57,416 nt of DNA from Treponema sp. (GTDB taxonomy: Bacteria > Spirochaetota > Spirochaetia > Treponematales > Treponemataceae): NCBI GenBank assembly GCA_024693045.1, contig JAILLQ010000008.1, positions 1-57,416 of the forward strand, read 5' to 3'. Under the pieces are notes generated by a model. The model was given only the letters and a program-made list of their open reading frames with translations, was not told the DNA's origin and ran no database searches. The translations under genes and the position numbers were made by a program. This document shows positions 1 through 8,351 of this stretch, piece by piece. How positions within the stretch are numbered: position 1 is the stretch's first letter; the number at the start of each line of letters is the position of its first letter.

Positions 1-2144
1 CTCTCCTTAATTTCCTGAGTTCTTCCCTGGTTCCAGTACTGAGTTCCGATATAACCGCAGGTACGGCGCGCAACATTCATTGTAGCCTGATCACGGTTTC
101 CGCACTGTGGACATTCCCAAACAAGTTTTCCGTCATCCTGAACAATCTGAATTTCGCCAGTGTAGCCGCACTTCTGGCAGCAGTCGCTCTTTGTATTAAG
201 CTCGGCATACATAATGTTATCGTAAATATGGTGAAGAAGAGCAATTACAGCAGGAATATTGTTTTCCATATTTGGAACTTCTACATAACTTACAGCGCCA
301 CCCGGAGAAAGCTCCTGGAACTGACTTTCGAATGTAAGCTTTTGGAAAGCATCAATGTTTTCTGTAACGTGAACATGGTAGCTGTTTGTAATGTAATTTT
401 TATCTGTAACACCAGGAATCTCTCCAAAGCGCATTTTAAGGCATTTTGCAAACTTGTAAGTTGTGCTTTCGAGCGGAGTTCCGTAAAGGCTGAAGGCGAT
501 ATTTGATTCTTCCCGCCATTTTGCACAGGCTTCGTTCATGTGCTTCATAACTTCCAGAGCAAAAGGTGTTGCACTTGGGTCTGTATGAGGTTTACCTGTC
601 ATGTAGCGTACACATTCGCAAAGACCGGCATAGCCCAAAGAAATTGTAGAATATCCGTTGAAAAGCAGCTTATCAATTGGTTCGCCTTTTTCCAGACGGG
701 CAAGGGCACCGTTCTGCCAGAGGATTGGAGCCACGTCACTTGGAGTTCCGAGCAGGCGTTTGTGGCGGAGCATAAGGGCACGGCGGCAGAGTTCAAGTCT
801 TTCATCAAAAATCTGCCAGAACTTTTCCATATCTTTTCCAGAAGAGCAGGCAACGTCTACCAGGTTGATTGTTACAACTCCCTGATTAAAGCGGCCGTAG
901 AATTTTGGGCGGCCTGTTTCGTCGCGGTAAACTGTAAGGAAAGAACGGCAGCCCATACAAGGATAGCAGTTTCCTTCTTTGAGCTCGAACATCTTCTTTT
1001 CAGAAATATAATCTGGAACAAGGCGGCGGCTGGTACATTTTGCAGCCAGTTCTGTAAGATAATAATACTTTCCGTCTGGTTCAATGTTATCTGGTTCCAA
1101 AACATAAATCAGTTTTGGGAAGGCTGGAGCAACCCAGTAACCTTTTTCGTTACGAACTCCCTTGTATCTCTGCTTCAAAACTTCTTCTATAATAAGAGCC
1201 AGGTCTGCCTTTTCCTGTTCATTTTTAGCTTCGTTCAGGTACATAAATACAGTTACAAATGGACTCTGGCCGTTTGTAGTCATCAAAGTTACTACCTGAT
1301 ACTGAATTGTCTGAACACCACGGGTAATTTCGTCTGCAAGGCGGCGTTCTACAATGTGGTCAAACTGCTCTTTTGTAAAGGTTACGCCAGTTTCTTCTAC
1401 TGTCTGATTCAGTTCTGCTACCAGCTTGCGGCGGCTTACTTCAACAAATGGAGCCAGGTGGGCAAGAGAAATAGACTGTCCGCCGTACTGGCTTGAAGCA
1501 ACCTGAGCAATAATCTGTGTTGCGATATTGCAGGCTGTACTAAAGCTGTGTGGTGTGTCGATTTTTGTTCCGCTGATTACAGTTCCGTTCTGAAGCATAT
1601 CTTCAAGGTTTACAAGGTCGCAGTTGTGCATGTGCTGAGCAAAGTAGTCTGCATCATGGAAATGAATAAGCCCTTCGTTGTGAGCCTGAACAATATCTTC
1701 GTCCAAAAGGAATCGTTTTGTAATATCTTTTGAAACTTCACCAGCCATGTAGTCTCTCTGAACAGAAACTACTGTAGAGTTCTTGTTAGAGTTTTCCTGT
1801 TTTACTTCTTCGTTTGCACATTCAAGCAAAGAAAGAATCTGCTGGTCAGTCGAATTCTGCTTACGCATAAGGGCGTGGCGGTAGCGGTATGTAATGTAAA
1901 CTTTTGCAAGGTCAAAGGCTCCAACACGCATAAGTTCAGTTTCTACAAGATCCTGAATTGCTTCTACGTTCATCTGAACTTTACTAGCCTGACACTTGTC
2001 TGCAACTTTACTGGCAACAGCGTTGATAAATTCTTCAGAAAGCCTGTCTGTTTCAGGAATAGCTGCATTAGCCTTTTCGATAGCAGTAACAATTTTTCTA
2101 ATGTCAAAAATTACTTCTTCACCATTACGCTTGATAATCTTCAC
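1..2144 (-). CDS. nrdD: Anaerobic ribonucleoside-triphosphate reductase, 3' end truncated by window
   Basis: Class III glycyl-radical enzyme that reduces ribonucleotides to deoxyribonucleotides without oxygen. The minus frame is open from a GTG at 2144 to the window edge, about 714 codons. The GTG has AGGTGG five bases upstream. The N-terminus begins MKIIKRNGEEVIFD, typical of an ATP-cone allosteric domain (about residues 1-90). The core carries MHNCDLVNLEDML and other class III segments. Near residues 650-680 lie two CxxC pairs (CCQKCG and CPQCG) that bind structural zinc. The glycyl-radical motif RRTCGYIG follows near residue 698, so only a few C-terminal residues are missing. The activase gene nrdG is not visible and may lie just outside the window. 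Long plus-strand frames over this region are antisense shadows. Confidence 0.95.
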   Translation of the reverse strand, partial: MKIIKRNGEEVIFDIRKIVTAIEKANAAIPETDRLSEEFINAVASKVADKCQASKVQMNVEAIQDLVETELMRVGAFDLAKVYITYRYRHALMRKQNSTDQQILSLLECANEEVKQENSNKNSTVVSVQRDYMAGEVSKDITKRFLLDEDIVQAHNEGLIHFHDADYFAQHMHNCDLVNLEDMLQNGTVISGTKIDTPHSFSTACNIATQIIAQVASSQYGGQSISLAHLAPFVEVSRRKLVAELNQTVEETGVTFTKEQFDHIVERRLADEITRGVQTIQYQVVTLMTTNGQSPFVTVFMYLNEAKNEQEKADLALIIEEVLKQRYKGVRNEKGYWVAPAFPKLIYVLEPDNIEPDGKYYYLTELAAKCTSRRLVPDYISEKKMFELKEGNCYPCMGCRSFLTVYRDETGRPKFYGRFNQGVVTINLVDVACSSGKDMEKFWQIFDERLELCRRALMLRHKRLLGTPSDVAPILWQNGALARLEKGEPIDKLLFNGYSTISLGYAGLCECVRYMTGKPHTDPSATPFALEVMKHMNEACAKWREESNIAFSLYGTPLESTTYKFAKCLKMRFGEIPGVTDKNYITNSYHVHVTENIDAFQKLTFESQFQELSPGGAVSYVEVPNMENNIPAVIALLHHIYDNIMYAELNTKSDCCQKCGYTGEIQIVQDDGKLVWECPQCGNRDQATMNVARRTCGYIGTQYWNQGRTQEIKE

Positions 2145-2166
2145 GTTTCCCACCTTATTTTTATAT

Positions 2167-2224
2167 TTTATACTAATAGTGTACTTTTTTAGATATATAA
2201 AAAATCAGACACTAAATATAGTGT
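2167..2224 (-). promoter_or_regulatory. Pair of NrdR-box-like palindromes upstream of nrdD
   Basis: Read on the minus strand, 2224-2209 is ACACTATATTTAGTGT, matching the published NrdR box pattern (acaCwAtATaTwGtgt) at 15 of 16 positions. A second, half-conserved box lies at 2182-2167 with a perfect ACACTAT half. The box centres are 42 bp apart, about four helical turns, in line with paired NrdR boxes on one DNA face. They lie 23-80 bp upstream of the nrdD GTG. NrdR is the ATP/dATP-sensing repressor of ribonucleotide reductase operons. Its gene is not in the window. Confidence 0.65.
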
Positions 2225-2227
2225 CTG
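2194..2227 (-). terminator. Possible terminator of the sulP transcript, overlapping the NrdR box
   Basis: On the minus strand a perfect 9-bp stem (CAGACACTA with TAGTGTCTG, 4-nt loop) is followed by ATTTTTTATAT, which fits an intrinsic terminator for sulP. The same palindrome is the NrdR box, so one element may do both jobs. The stem is AT-rich, hence moderate confidence. Confidence 0.45.
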
Positions 2228-2333
2228 ACTACGGTTAGAAGTTTACTATTCAAACAGTTTTTATTCAATAAGAAAAGCAAAAATATTAAAAAGTATTTTC
2301 CTTGACAAATTGAAATTTATGGTGAAGAAATTT

Positions 2334-4049
2334 TTACTTATTTCCTACAATTTCGCTAGCTCTTTTCATTGCCCCTTCAATATTATCAAAAATATTTTCA
2401 CGGCCAATTTTATCCGCCATACCAGTTTTTTCACACAGCATATATGGCTGAGTATGAATTCCTGAAAGAACGATTGTTACACCCTTTCTGTCACAAGCGG
2501 CTTTACACTGTTCAAGCGCATTCAATCCACCTGCATCCAGATAAATTGTATTTTTCATACGAATTACAAGAACCTTAAATTCAGCACCTGCTCTTTCTAC
2601 AGCAACTTCGAATTTTCTAACAGTACCAAAGAAGAGAGGTCCATCAATTTCGTAAACTAAAACACCAGCAGGAACATCAAACTTTTCTTCTGTACCATCA
2701 CCTGTAATACCAGAGATAATTGTTTTACGACTTTCAAGAACTTCAGAAACGTCAATCATCTTCTTGATAAAGAGGAAGGCTGCAAAAATTAAACCGATAC
2801 CAATTGCATAAGTAAGATCTACAAATACAGTAATAAGGAAAGTAACAGTAAGAACCGAAATATCTGATTTCTGACCTTTCAAAAGTTTTCTAATAGAAGG
2901 AATACCGGCCATATTCCATGAAACACTCATAAGAACTGCAGCTAAAGCTGGCATTGGAACATATTCAACATATTTTCCAAAGAAAATCATAATCAATAAC
3001 AATACAATTGCGTGAACAATACCTGCTACTGGAGTACGACCTCCGTTGTTTATGTTTGTTGCAGTTCGGGCAATTGCGCCAGTTGCTGGAAGACCACCAA
3101 AGAGAGGGCTAAAAATATTTGCAATTCCCTGACCGATAAGTTCATTGTTGGAGTCGTGCTTTGTACCAATCATACCATCTGCAACAACAGCAGAAAGAAG
3201 AGATTCAATAGCAGCAAGAACAGCAATTGAAACTGCAGTTGGAAAAACAGTCTGCAAAGTTGATAAAGAAAAATCTGGAAGTTTAGGGGATGGCAAAGTT
3301 GTTGGGATTTCATAATGCTTTCTTCCATCTACGAAAAGCCCGATTGTATCAGTTTTAAGACCAGCAAAATGTTCAAGAATCAAGCTTACGATTGTTGCAA
3401 GAACAATAACTACTAATGAACCCGGAATCTTTTTTGTAACTTTTGGCCACATAAAAATAATTGCCAGACAAATAACAGACATCACAGTGGAATAAATATC
3501 TATTGTAGAAAGAGAATGAGCATAAACTCCAATTTTTCCAGCAAAGGTGCCAGGCATTTTAGTATATTCACTTCCCATTACAGTCATTGGAAATTCAGGA
3601 TGCATTCCAAAAAAATCACCAATCTGGCCAGTAGCAATTGTTACCGCAATACCAGCTGTAAAACCAACAACGATTGTATATGGAATAAATTTTACAAGTC
3701 CGCCAAGTTTAAACACACCAAGCAAAATCAGCATAATTCCGGCAAGAACACCTGCTGTAGCAAGACCGGAAATTCCTAGTGAAGGATTATTTACGATAGC
3801 ATAAATAATTACAGTAAAAGCACCTGTTGGGCCACCAATCTGACAGCGGGTTCCACCAAAAGCCGCAATACAAAAACCGGCGATAATTGCAGTGTAAAGT
3901 CCTGTTTCAGGACTGCATCCACTGGCAATTGCAAAAGCGATAGAAAGCGGAAGAGCAACAATGCCGACTATAATACCGGCAATCAAATCTGTTACAAACT
4001 GTTTTGAATTGTAACCTTTTAGCGAGTTCAAAAGCTCTGGTTTGTACAT
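2334..4049 (-). CDS. SulP-family anion transporter with C-terminal STAS domain
   Basis: Inner-membrane anion permease of the SLC26/SulP family; sulfate or bicarbonate are the usual substrates, but the substrate cannot be told from sequence. The 571 residues begin with hydrophobic helices from about residue 20. Conserved family segments are visible, including GGTRCQIGGPTGAF (TM3 region) and GGLPATGAIARTATN. A STAS domain occupies about residues 445-560 (VLVYEIDGPLFFGTV and LDAGGLNALEQ). Length and domain order are normal. The ATG is preceded by GAGG. A perfect 11-bp inverted repeat sits immediately 5' of this ribosome site (4063-4091). The gene upstream on the same strand ends 86 bp away and encodes an unrelated lipoprotein, so sulP may have its own control. 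Confidence 0.92.
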   Translation of the reverse strand: MYKPELLNSLKGYNSKQFVTDLIAGIIVGIVALPLSIAFAIASGCSPETGLYTAIIAGFCIAAFGGTRCQIGGPTGAFTVIIYAIVNNPSLGISGLATAGVLAGIMLILLGVFKLGGLVKFIPYTIVVGFTAGIAVTIATGQIGDFFGMHPEFPMTVMGSEYTKMPGTFAGKIGVYAHSLSTIDIYSTVMSVICLAIIFMWPKVTKKIPGSLVVIVLATIVSLILEHFAGLKTDTIGLFVDGRKHYEIPTTLPSPKLPDFSLSTLQTVFPTAVSIAVLAAIESLLSAVVADGMIGTKHDSNNELIGQGIANIFSPLFGGLPATGAIARTATNINNGGRTPVAGIVHAIVLLLIMIFFGKYVEYVPMPALAAVLMSVSWNMAGIPSIRKLLKGQKSDISVLTVTFLITVFVDLTYAIGIGLIFAAFLFIKKMIDVSEVLESRKTIISGITGDGTEEKFDVPAGVLVYEIDGPLFFGTVRKFEVAVERAGAEFKVLVIRMKNTIYLDAGGLNALEQCKAACDRKGVTIVLSGIHTQPYMLCEKTGMADKIGRENIFDNIEGAMKRASEIVGNK

Positions 4050-4062
4050 AAAAAAATACCTC

Positions 4063-4091
4063 TTCTGACAAAATACATTTTTTTGTCAGAA
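4063..4091 (-). promoter_or_regulatory. 11-bp perfect inverted repeat in the sulP leader
   Basis: TTCTGACAAAA at 4063-4073 and TTTTGTCAGAA at 4081-4091 are exact inverted copies around a 7-nt loop. The repeat ends next to the sulP Shine-Dalgarno. It could be a repressor operator, a leader hairpin controlling translation, or a weak terminator for the upstream gene. It lacks a directly adjoining T-run, which argues against the last. Confidence 0.4.
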
Positions 4092-4135
4092 AAGGCAATT
4101 ATAAGCAAAATTATAACAAAGTAAAAAAATTAAAA

Positions 4136-5527
4136 TTAGCGGAAAGCAAATCCTGTTTTGTTAGCAGAAGGAAATGCATCTGACAAAGAAGAACGATTAT
4201 TTCTTCCATAAGTCTTACCGATAGCTAAGTCTGAAAGTTTATTGGCACTACTTCCTGACCTTGAAACCTCTTCCCCATAAAAAGCGTACTCTATAGCCAT
4301 ATAAAGATAGTTTTCGCTATCTTCTGATGATTCAACTTCAATTGGTAAGAGTTCATCAACGGAAGGATCTACATAAATATGATCTCTTTCTTTTTGAATC
4401 ACAAGGAATTCTGGATAGGTGTCGTTTTCACCACAGACATAAATATTTTCCATGGAAACATAATATTTTCCACTTACGTCTGGTTCCTTAGCGTTTAAAT
4501 AGTTGTAAACAGCAACTGGCATTCCGTCTGCATTATTTATAACTCTTCTGCTTAAAAGACCATTTTTAAAATAATTTGTCACAGTGCTGTATACGGTAAG
4601 TTCGCTGCTACTGTTGTAATTTGCGTCTTTTGAGCTATAGCAGATCTGAACCCTAGGAATTTCACTTGATTCTGAAGACCATGCAAAAGTAAACATGTAA
4701 TACTCTTCATATGATGGACTTGTAAAATCCAAAGAACCAGAACTGTTGCTAGGGTAATGTATGATGTGAACATATTGTTTGTCGTACATGCCAGCTGTGC
4801 CAGAATAAGTAAGAGTATTCACTTCCTGCTCATGCAAAGTGCCGCTTACGGTTTTATTGCTTTCATCAAAAGTAAGGCCTTCTGTATAATAATGTTTTGC
4901 AGATTCCAAGCCGTTACTTCCATAAACAGCAGTTCGATAAGTAATTACAGAATAATTATCAGAAGGATTATATTCAACATATGAAGTTTCCTTAGAATAA
5001 GAAGTATCCGAATATTCTGAATAGCTTGCAAAATATGATTTTCCTGTAGCAGAGTCAGCTTCAGTCTCATTTGAGCATTTCGCATCGAACTTAGTTTCTT
5101 TAGTCAAAATTGAATTTGCAGTAACTGTAATTTCCTTCTTACCAATTATGTAACGCTGACTATTATCTTCACTTAGCAGCTTATCCTTATCATCTGCAGA
5201 CCATATATAAACTTTACATGTACCGAGATTAGTAGAAGAATTCCAAGTATTACTGTAATCATAATTTGAATAATAGGAATCGTCAAAATCTACATAATTT
5301 ACCATGAGAACATCGCTTATACTTCCAATATCAAGACCGCCAAATGTAATTTCTGTGTATTCAGAATTTAATATTTCTGTAACATCAGAAGTAGTTGAAC
5401 TGTTTTGAGCAAGAGCAGCCGCTTTTACTAAATCTTCAGTCGAAGAATCAGCATCCGCCTGACAAGATACTAAAGAAAGAGTAAATGCAAATACACTTGT
5501 AAAAAGAATTGTTATTGCTTTTTTCAT
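4136..5527 (-). CDS. Hypothetical lipoprotein (463 aa)
   Basis: Not recognised. The start at 5527 is chosen over an ATG at 5536 because GGATGGA lies 4 nt before it. The N-terminus MKKAITILFTSVFAFTLS followed by LVSC is a signal peptide with a lipobox, so the mature protein should be lipid-anchored at Cys 22. The rest is polar and rich in Ser, Tyr, Asn and Asp, with many alternating Tyr/Ser segments suggesting beta structure. No catalytic motif is apparent. It is the third gene of a run (7563 to 4136) of exported proteins separated by fewer than 20 nt, so they probably share an mRNA and an envelope role. Confidence 0.8.
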   Translation of the reverse strand: MKKAITILFTSVFAFTLSLVSCQADADSSTEDLVKAAALAQNSSTTSDVTEILNSEYTEITFGGLDIGSISDVLMVNYVDFDDSYYSNYDYSNTWNSSTNLGTCKVYIWSADDKDKLLSEDNSQRYIIGKKEITVTANSILTKETKFDAKCSNETEADSATGKSYFASYSEYSDTSYSKETSYVEYNPSDNYSVITYRTAVYGSNGLESAKHYYTEGLTFDESNKTVSGTLHEQEVNTLTYSGTAGMYDKQYVHIIHYPSNSSGSLDFTSPSYEEYYMFTFAWSSESSEIPRVQICYSSKDANYNSSSELTVYSTVTNYFKNGLLSRRVINNADGMPVAVYNYLNAKEPDVSGKYYVSMENIYVCGENDTYPEFLVIQKERDHIYVDPSVDELLPIEVESSEDSENYLYMAIEYAFYGEEVSRSGSSANKLSDLAIGKTYGRNNRSSLSDAFPSANKTGFAFR

Positions 5528-5545
5528 AAATTCCATCCTGTTAAA

Positions 5546-7015
5546 TTATTTTGGCCATGAAGCCAAAGGATCTCCCTGCCAAGACCATAAAGTTGAACTT
5601 AATAAACCGTTAATTGCCGATACAGAAACAGCAGCCTGTGGAGTAACCTTAAAACTGATTTTTGACCAGTCAAGAGTAAGTAAATTCTTTACGCTGTTTG
5701 TATCTGTAGGAGTAATTGTAACTGCGCTTTCGCCATAATCGTTCAAATGAATATCGGAAAATTCAACAGAAGAGAATGAAGGAACAGCAACCTTTGCAGA
5801 AATTCCAGCTTGAGCAGTAATGTCAGCAACACTGATACCTGCAATGCTTATTCCTGCCTGAGGTCCCAGCAAAACAGTAAGAGCCGCCGCTACAGAACCG
5901 GAAAGAGACTGCCCTGTTCCAACATATTTTTTATAAGTTGTAGTCGAAAAGTTATGAGGAACACAAGCTACATATTCGCCGTCCAAATCACAATTCATGC
6001 CGCCATCGTAGATAAAGTGCTCATATTTTTGATAAGCAGCACTGGCCTTTGCCTTTACTGAAGGCCACATATAAAATCCAATATTAAAGCCCATAGGTGG
6101 AGTAGCAAAAATCGGAATTTTTGGAGTTTTATAACTACCACTTAGAGTTAAATCCAAGGCAACCCCTAATTGGATATCTGCCTCAAAATGGCATTTTGCC
6201 GAACCCTTGTGATACCAGTTTTCTTTTGTCCAAAAGCTTTTTGTCCAGAATTTCCAGGTCTTTCGTCTTGTTATTACGCTGGTATAAGGAAGATCAACAT
6301 TACCAGTCATAGAAAGTTTTCTCTGTCTATATGGAATTTCTACGTCTAAAGAAGCACTGCCACCAAATTTGCCACCATATCCTTTCGCTTTTGCTTTTTC
6401 ATAAGCTTCTTTAGCTGCTTTTTCCTGAGCTTCTTTATTATATTTAAAAAGCTTTTCCATAACAGAATCAACGTCGCCTAAATCAGACAAACTTACAGAT
6501 ATGTTAGGACAAAGTGTTGTTTGTGTAAAAATATCACCTAACATGCCGCCACTTTGAGAAGCTCTGGAAGAATCTCCATCATTCCAGTTACCTTCGTCAT
6601 CATAGCGGAGCATATAATCTCCATTGTTCCAATCTTCTGTTTTATCTTCACCAAAAATTATAAAATCGGAAGGATCGAATTCTATAGATTGCTCAGGAAT
6701 ATCAATATATTGGAAAACTTCCCTAAGAGTTGGCTGAACTGTCTGAATATCAATAGAACCCGTAGAAGAAACAGTAACGCTCACTACTTTCAGAGCATTC
6801 CCATTTGCATCAAGAAAAATATCTCCTGCCTTTAAATCAAGTGGAGAATATGTAACAGCACGGCTATCTACAATATTTTCTGGAATACCTTCATCGGAAA
6901 AGTCTATTACATTGTTTTGATAATCATAGACACTGTTTCTAAAACCATTATAAGCACAAAGATTAAATGGAAGCAGTAAAATCAAAAAGGCAAAAGAATA
7001 GCTGATTTTTTTCAT
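5546..7015 (-). CDS. Hypothetical secreted protein (489 aa)
   Basis: Not recognised. The signal peptide is MKKISYSFAFLILLLPFNLC followed by AYN; the Cys sits in a poor lipobox, so it may be cleaved by signal peptidase I. The mature part has an acidic N-terminal third. It then has a Lys/Ala-rich helical stretch (about 195-215). A beta-rich region with YKKYVGTGQSLSGSVAAALT follows, of the kind found in surface or outer-membrane-associated proteins. AGGGGG lies 4 nt before the ATG, and the preceding gene stops 8 nt upstream, indicating co-translation. The downstream lipoprotein starts 18 nt after the stop. The three genes form an operon without recognisable enzymes. Confidence 0.8.
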   Translation of the reverse strand: MKKISYSFAFLILLLPFNLCAYNGFRNSVYDYQNNVIDFSDEGIPENIVDSRAVTYSPLDLKAGDIFLDANGNALKVVSVTVSSTGSIDIQTVQPTLREVFQYIDIPEQSIEFDPSDFIIFGEDKTEDWNNGDYMLRYDDEGNWNDGDSSRASQSGGMLGDIFTQTTLCPNISVSLSDLGDVDSVMEKLFKYNKEAQEKAAKEAYEKAKAKGYGGKFGGSASLDVEIPYRQRKLSMTGNVDLPYTSVITRRKTWKFWTKSFWTKENWYHKGSAKCHFEADIQLGVALDLTLSGSYKTPKIPIFATPPMGFNIGFYMWPSVKAKASAAYQKYEHFIYDGGMNCDLDGEYVACVPHNFSTTTYKKYVGTGQSLSGSVAAALTVLLGPQAGISIAGISVADITAQAGISAKVAVPSFSSVEFSDIHLNDYGESAVTITPTDTNSVKNLLTLDWSKISFKVTPQAAVSVSAINGLLSSTLWSWQGDPLASWPK

Positions 7016-7023
7016 ATTTCCCC

Positions 7024-7563
7024 CTATTCTCCTTTAGACCAGACGTTTCCATAAGAATCCACTTTAAGAATTCCTGCAACACTTCCGTCTTCGTTATAGT
7101 AATATTCGTAAGTTGTTTCTTCTTCAGATGATGTAATTCCACGAGAGGAATCTCCTTCTGTAACTTTTACACAACGACGAACTTTTCCCGGAATTTCTTC
7201 ATTTTCGTCAGAAGCTACAGAACGGCTTGAATTATCCTTTGAATCTTCATAATAAATTGTAACCTTTCTTGAATAGGGATGTTCTACTTCTATAGAACGA
7301 CTTCCCAATGTATCATTGTAAGTATAAGTTCTATTCACAACGATATTGTCTTCAGAATTTGTTGTGCGACAAGATTGAATTCTGTTAGTAGCAGAATCCA
7401 CTGTATAAACTGAAGAACCTGTTGGAGTTGTAATATTTACCGTGACAGCTCCACTAGCCATAGCTAAAGCCAATGCCTTTTGATTTTTAGAATCATCCAC
7501 AGATGAACATGACAAAATCAAAAAAGACAAAGCCAGCCCAAATGCTAAAAAAATATTTTTCAT
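7024..7563 (-). CDS. Hypothetical lipoprotein (179 aa), first gene of a secreted-protein operon
   Basis: Not recognised. The start at 7563 has an excellent Shine-Dalgarno (AGGAGG, 4 nt upstream); an in-frame ATG at 7623 would extend the protein upstream but lies inside the -35 element. The lipobox FLILSC places the lipidated Cys near residue 19. The mature protein is polar, rich in Ser, Glu and Tyr, and repeatedly shows TYxYN/YYEDS patterns reminiscent of RHS-like or MORN-like beta hairpins (TYEYYYNEDGSVAGI). It is transcribed divergently from the DTW-domain gene. Confidence 0.8.
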   Translation of the reverse strand: MKNIFLAFGLALSFLILSCSSVDDSKNQKALALAMASGAVTVNITTPTGSSVYTVDSATNRIQSCRTTNSEDNIVVNRTYTYNDTLGSRSIEVEHPYSRKVTIYYEDSKDNSSRSVASDENEEIPGKVRRCVKVTEGDSSRGITSSEEETTYEYYYNEDGSVAGILKVDSYGNVWSKGE

Positions 7564-7595
7564 ACAACCTCCTAGATAAATGAAAAACAAATTTA

Positions 7596-7623
7596 ATTTT
7601 ATTACTTTTTCCATAATTGTCAA
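7596..7623 (-). promoter_or_regulatory. Promoter of the secreted-protein operon
   Basis: On the minus strand, consensus TTGACA (7623-7618), a 16-bp spacer and TAAAAT (7601-7596) give a leader of roughly 25-30 nt carrying AGGAGG. This is a conventional sigma-70 promoter, in contrast to the leaderless arrangement of the divergent gene. Confidence 0.7.
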
Positions 7624-7657
7624 AAGATAATCGCTACACCAAAAATAGTCTTTTCTA

Positions 7658-7663
7658 TATAAT
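7658..7663 (+). promoter_or_regulatory. -10 element predicting a leaderless DTW mRNA
   Basis: A perfect TATAAT ends 7 nt before the ATG at 7671, and no Shine-Dalgarno is present. Transcription would begin at or beside the A of the start codon. No good -35 is visible. Confidence 0.6.
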
Positions 7664-7670
7664 ACTTTTC

Positions 7671-8351
7671 ATGAGTTACCGTTGTCCCCGATGTATGAAA
7701 AAAGGCGAATTCTGCCTCTGCAAATACACAGAAGAAGTAGATTCTGGAATTAAATTTGTGCTTCTTATGCACCCAAAAGAAGTAAAAAAGAACCGCACCG
7801 GTACAGGCTGGATAACCCGCATTTCTTTAAAAAACTGTGAAATTGTAGAAGGCCTGGATTTTTCTCAGAACGAAAGACTCAACCAGCTTCTTTCCGACCC
7901 ACAGTATTACCCGGTTTTAATGTACCCGGGAGAAGATGCCTGGACAGCTTCAAAAGAAGGATTTAAAGAAGAAGTTAACGGCAGAACAATACTAGCCCTG
8001 ATTATTGATTCTACATGGTTTTGCAGTCGAAAAATTATTCAACACAACCCTGCTTTACTGCAACTTCCTAAAGTCAGTTTTGACGGCTCCTACCGTTCAA
8101 TTTTTACCTTTAAGAGAGAACCTCGGCCAGAATATATTTCTACAATAGAAACCTGCTATTACCTTATCAAGGAACTTCAGCCCGTCGGGCTTGCAAACCC
8201 ACAGGCAAATCCAGAACCTTTGATGAATGTTTTTAAACAGATGATAAAAAATCAGCTAAGGGCAGAAAACGAAAGAATATTAGGCTTGCGTCCAGATATT
8301 CATCAAATGGACGGAAAATACAGAAAGCTAAAAGAAATTCCAAATTTTTAA
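7671..8351 (+). CDS. DTW-domain tRNA-uridine aminocarboxypropyltransferase-like protein
   Basis: Predicted member of the DTW family (TapT/YfiP-like), which transfers the 3-amino-3-carboxypropyl group of SAM to a tRNA uridine (acp3U). The 226 residues start with MSYRCPRC and further cysteines (CLCKY) that form the N-terminal zinc-like motif. The segment LLMHPKEVKKNRTGTGW is family-typical. The signature appears as DSTWFCSRKI near residues 112-121. An in-frame ATG at 7617 is upstream of the -10 box and is rejected as the start. The gene converges directly on the GH3 gene; the two stop codons are adjacent with no terminator between them. Confidence 0.88.
   Translation: MSYRCPRCMKKGEFCLCKYTEEVDSGIKFVLLMHPKEVKKNRTGTGWITRISLKNCEIVEGLDFSQNERLNQLLSDPQYYPVLMYPGEDAWTASKEGFKEEVNGRTILALIIDSTWFCSRKIIQHNPALLQLPKVSFDGSYRSIFTFKREPRPEYISTIETCYYLIKELQPVGLANPQANPEPLMNVFKQMIKNQLRAENERILGLRPDIHQMDGKYRKLKEIPNF

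Noticed and set aside
228..2238. Plus-strand open frames, including one of 318 residues.
   Set aside because: They lie antisense to nrdD, whose minus-strand frame is unbroken and carries all class III reductase motifs. The true gene runs off the window edge.
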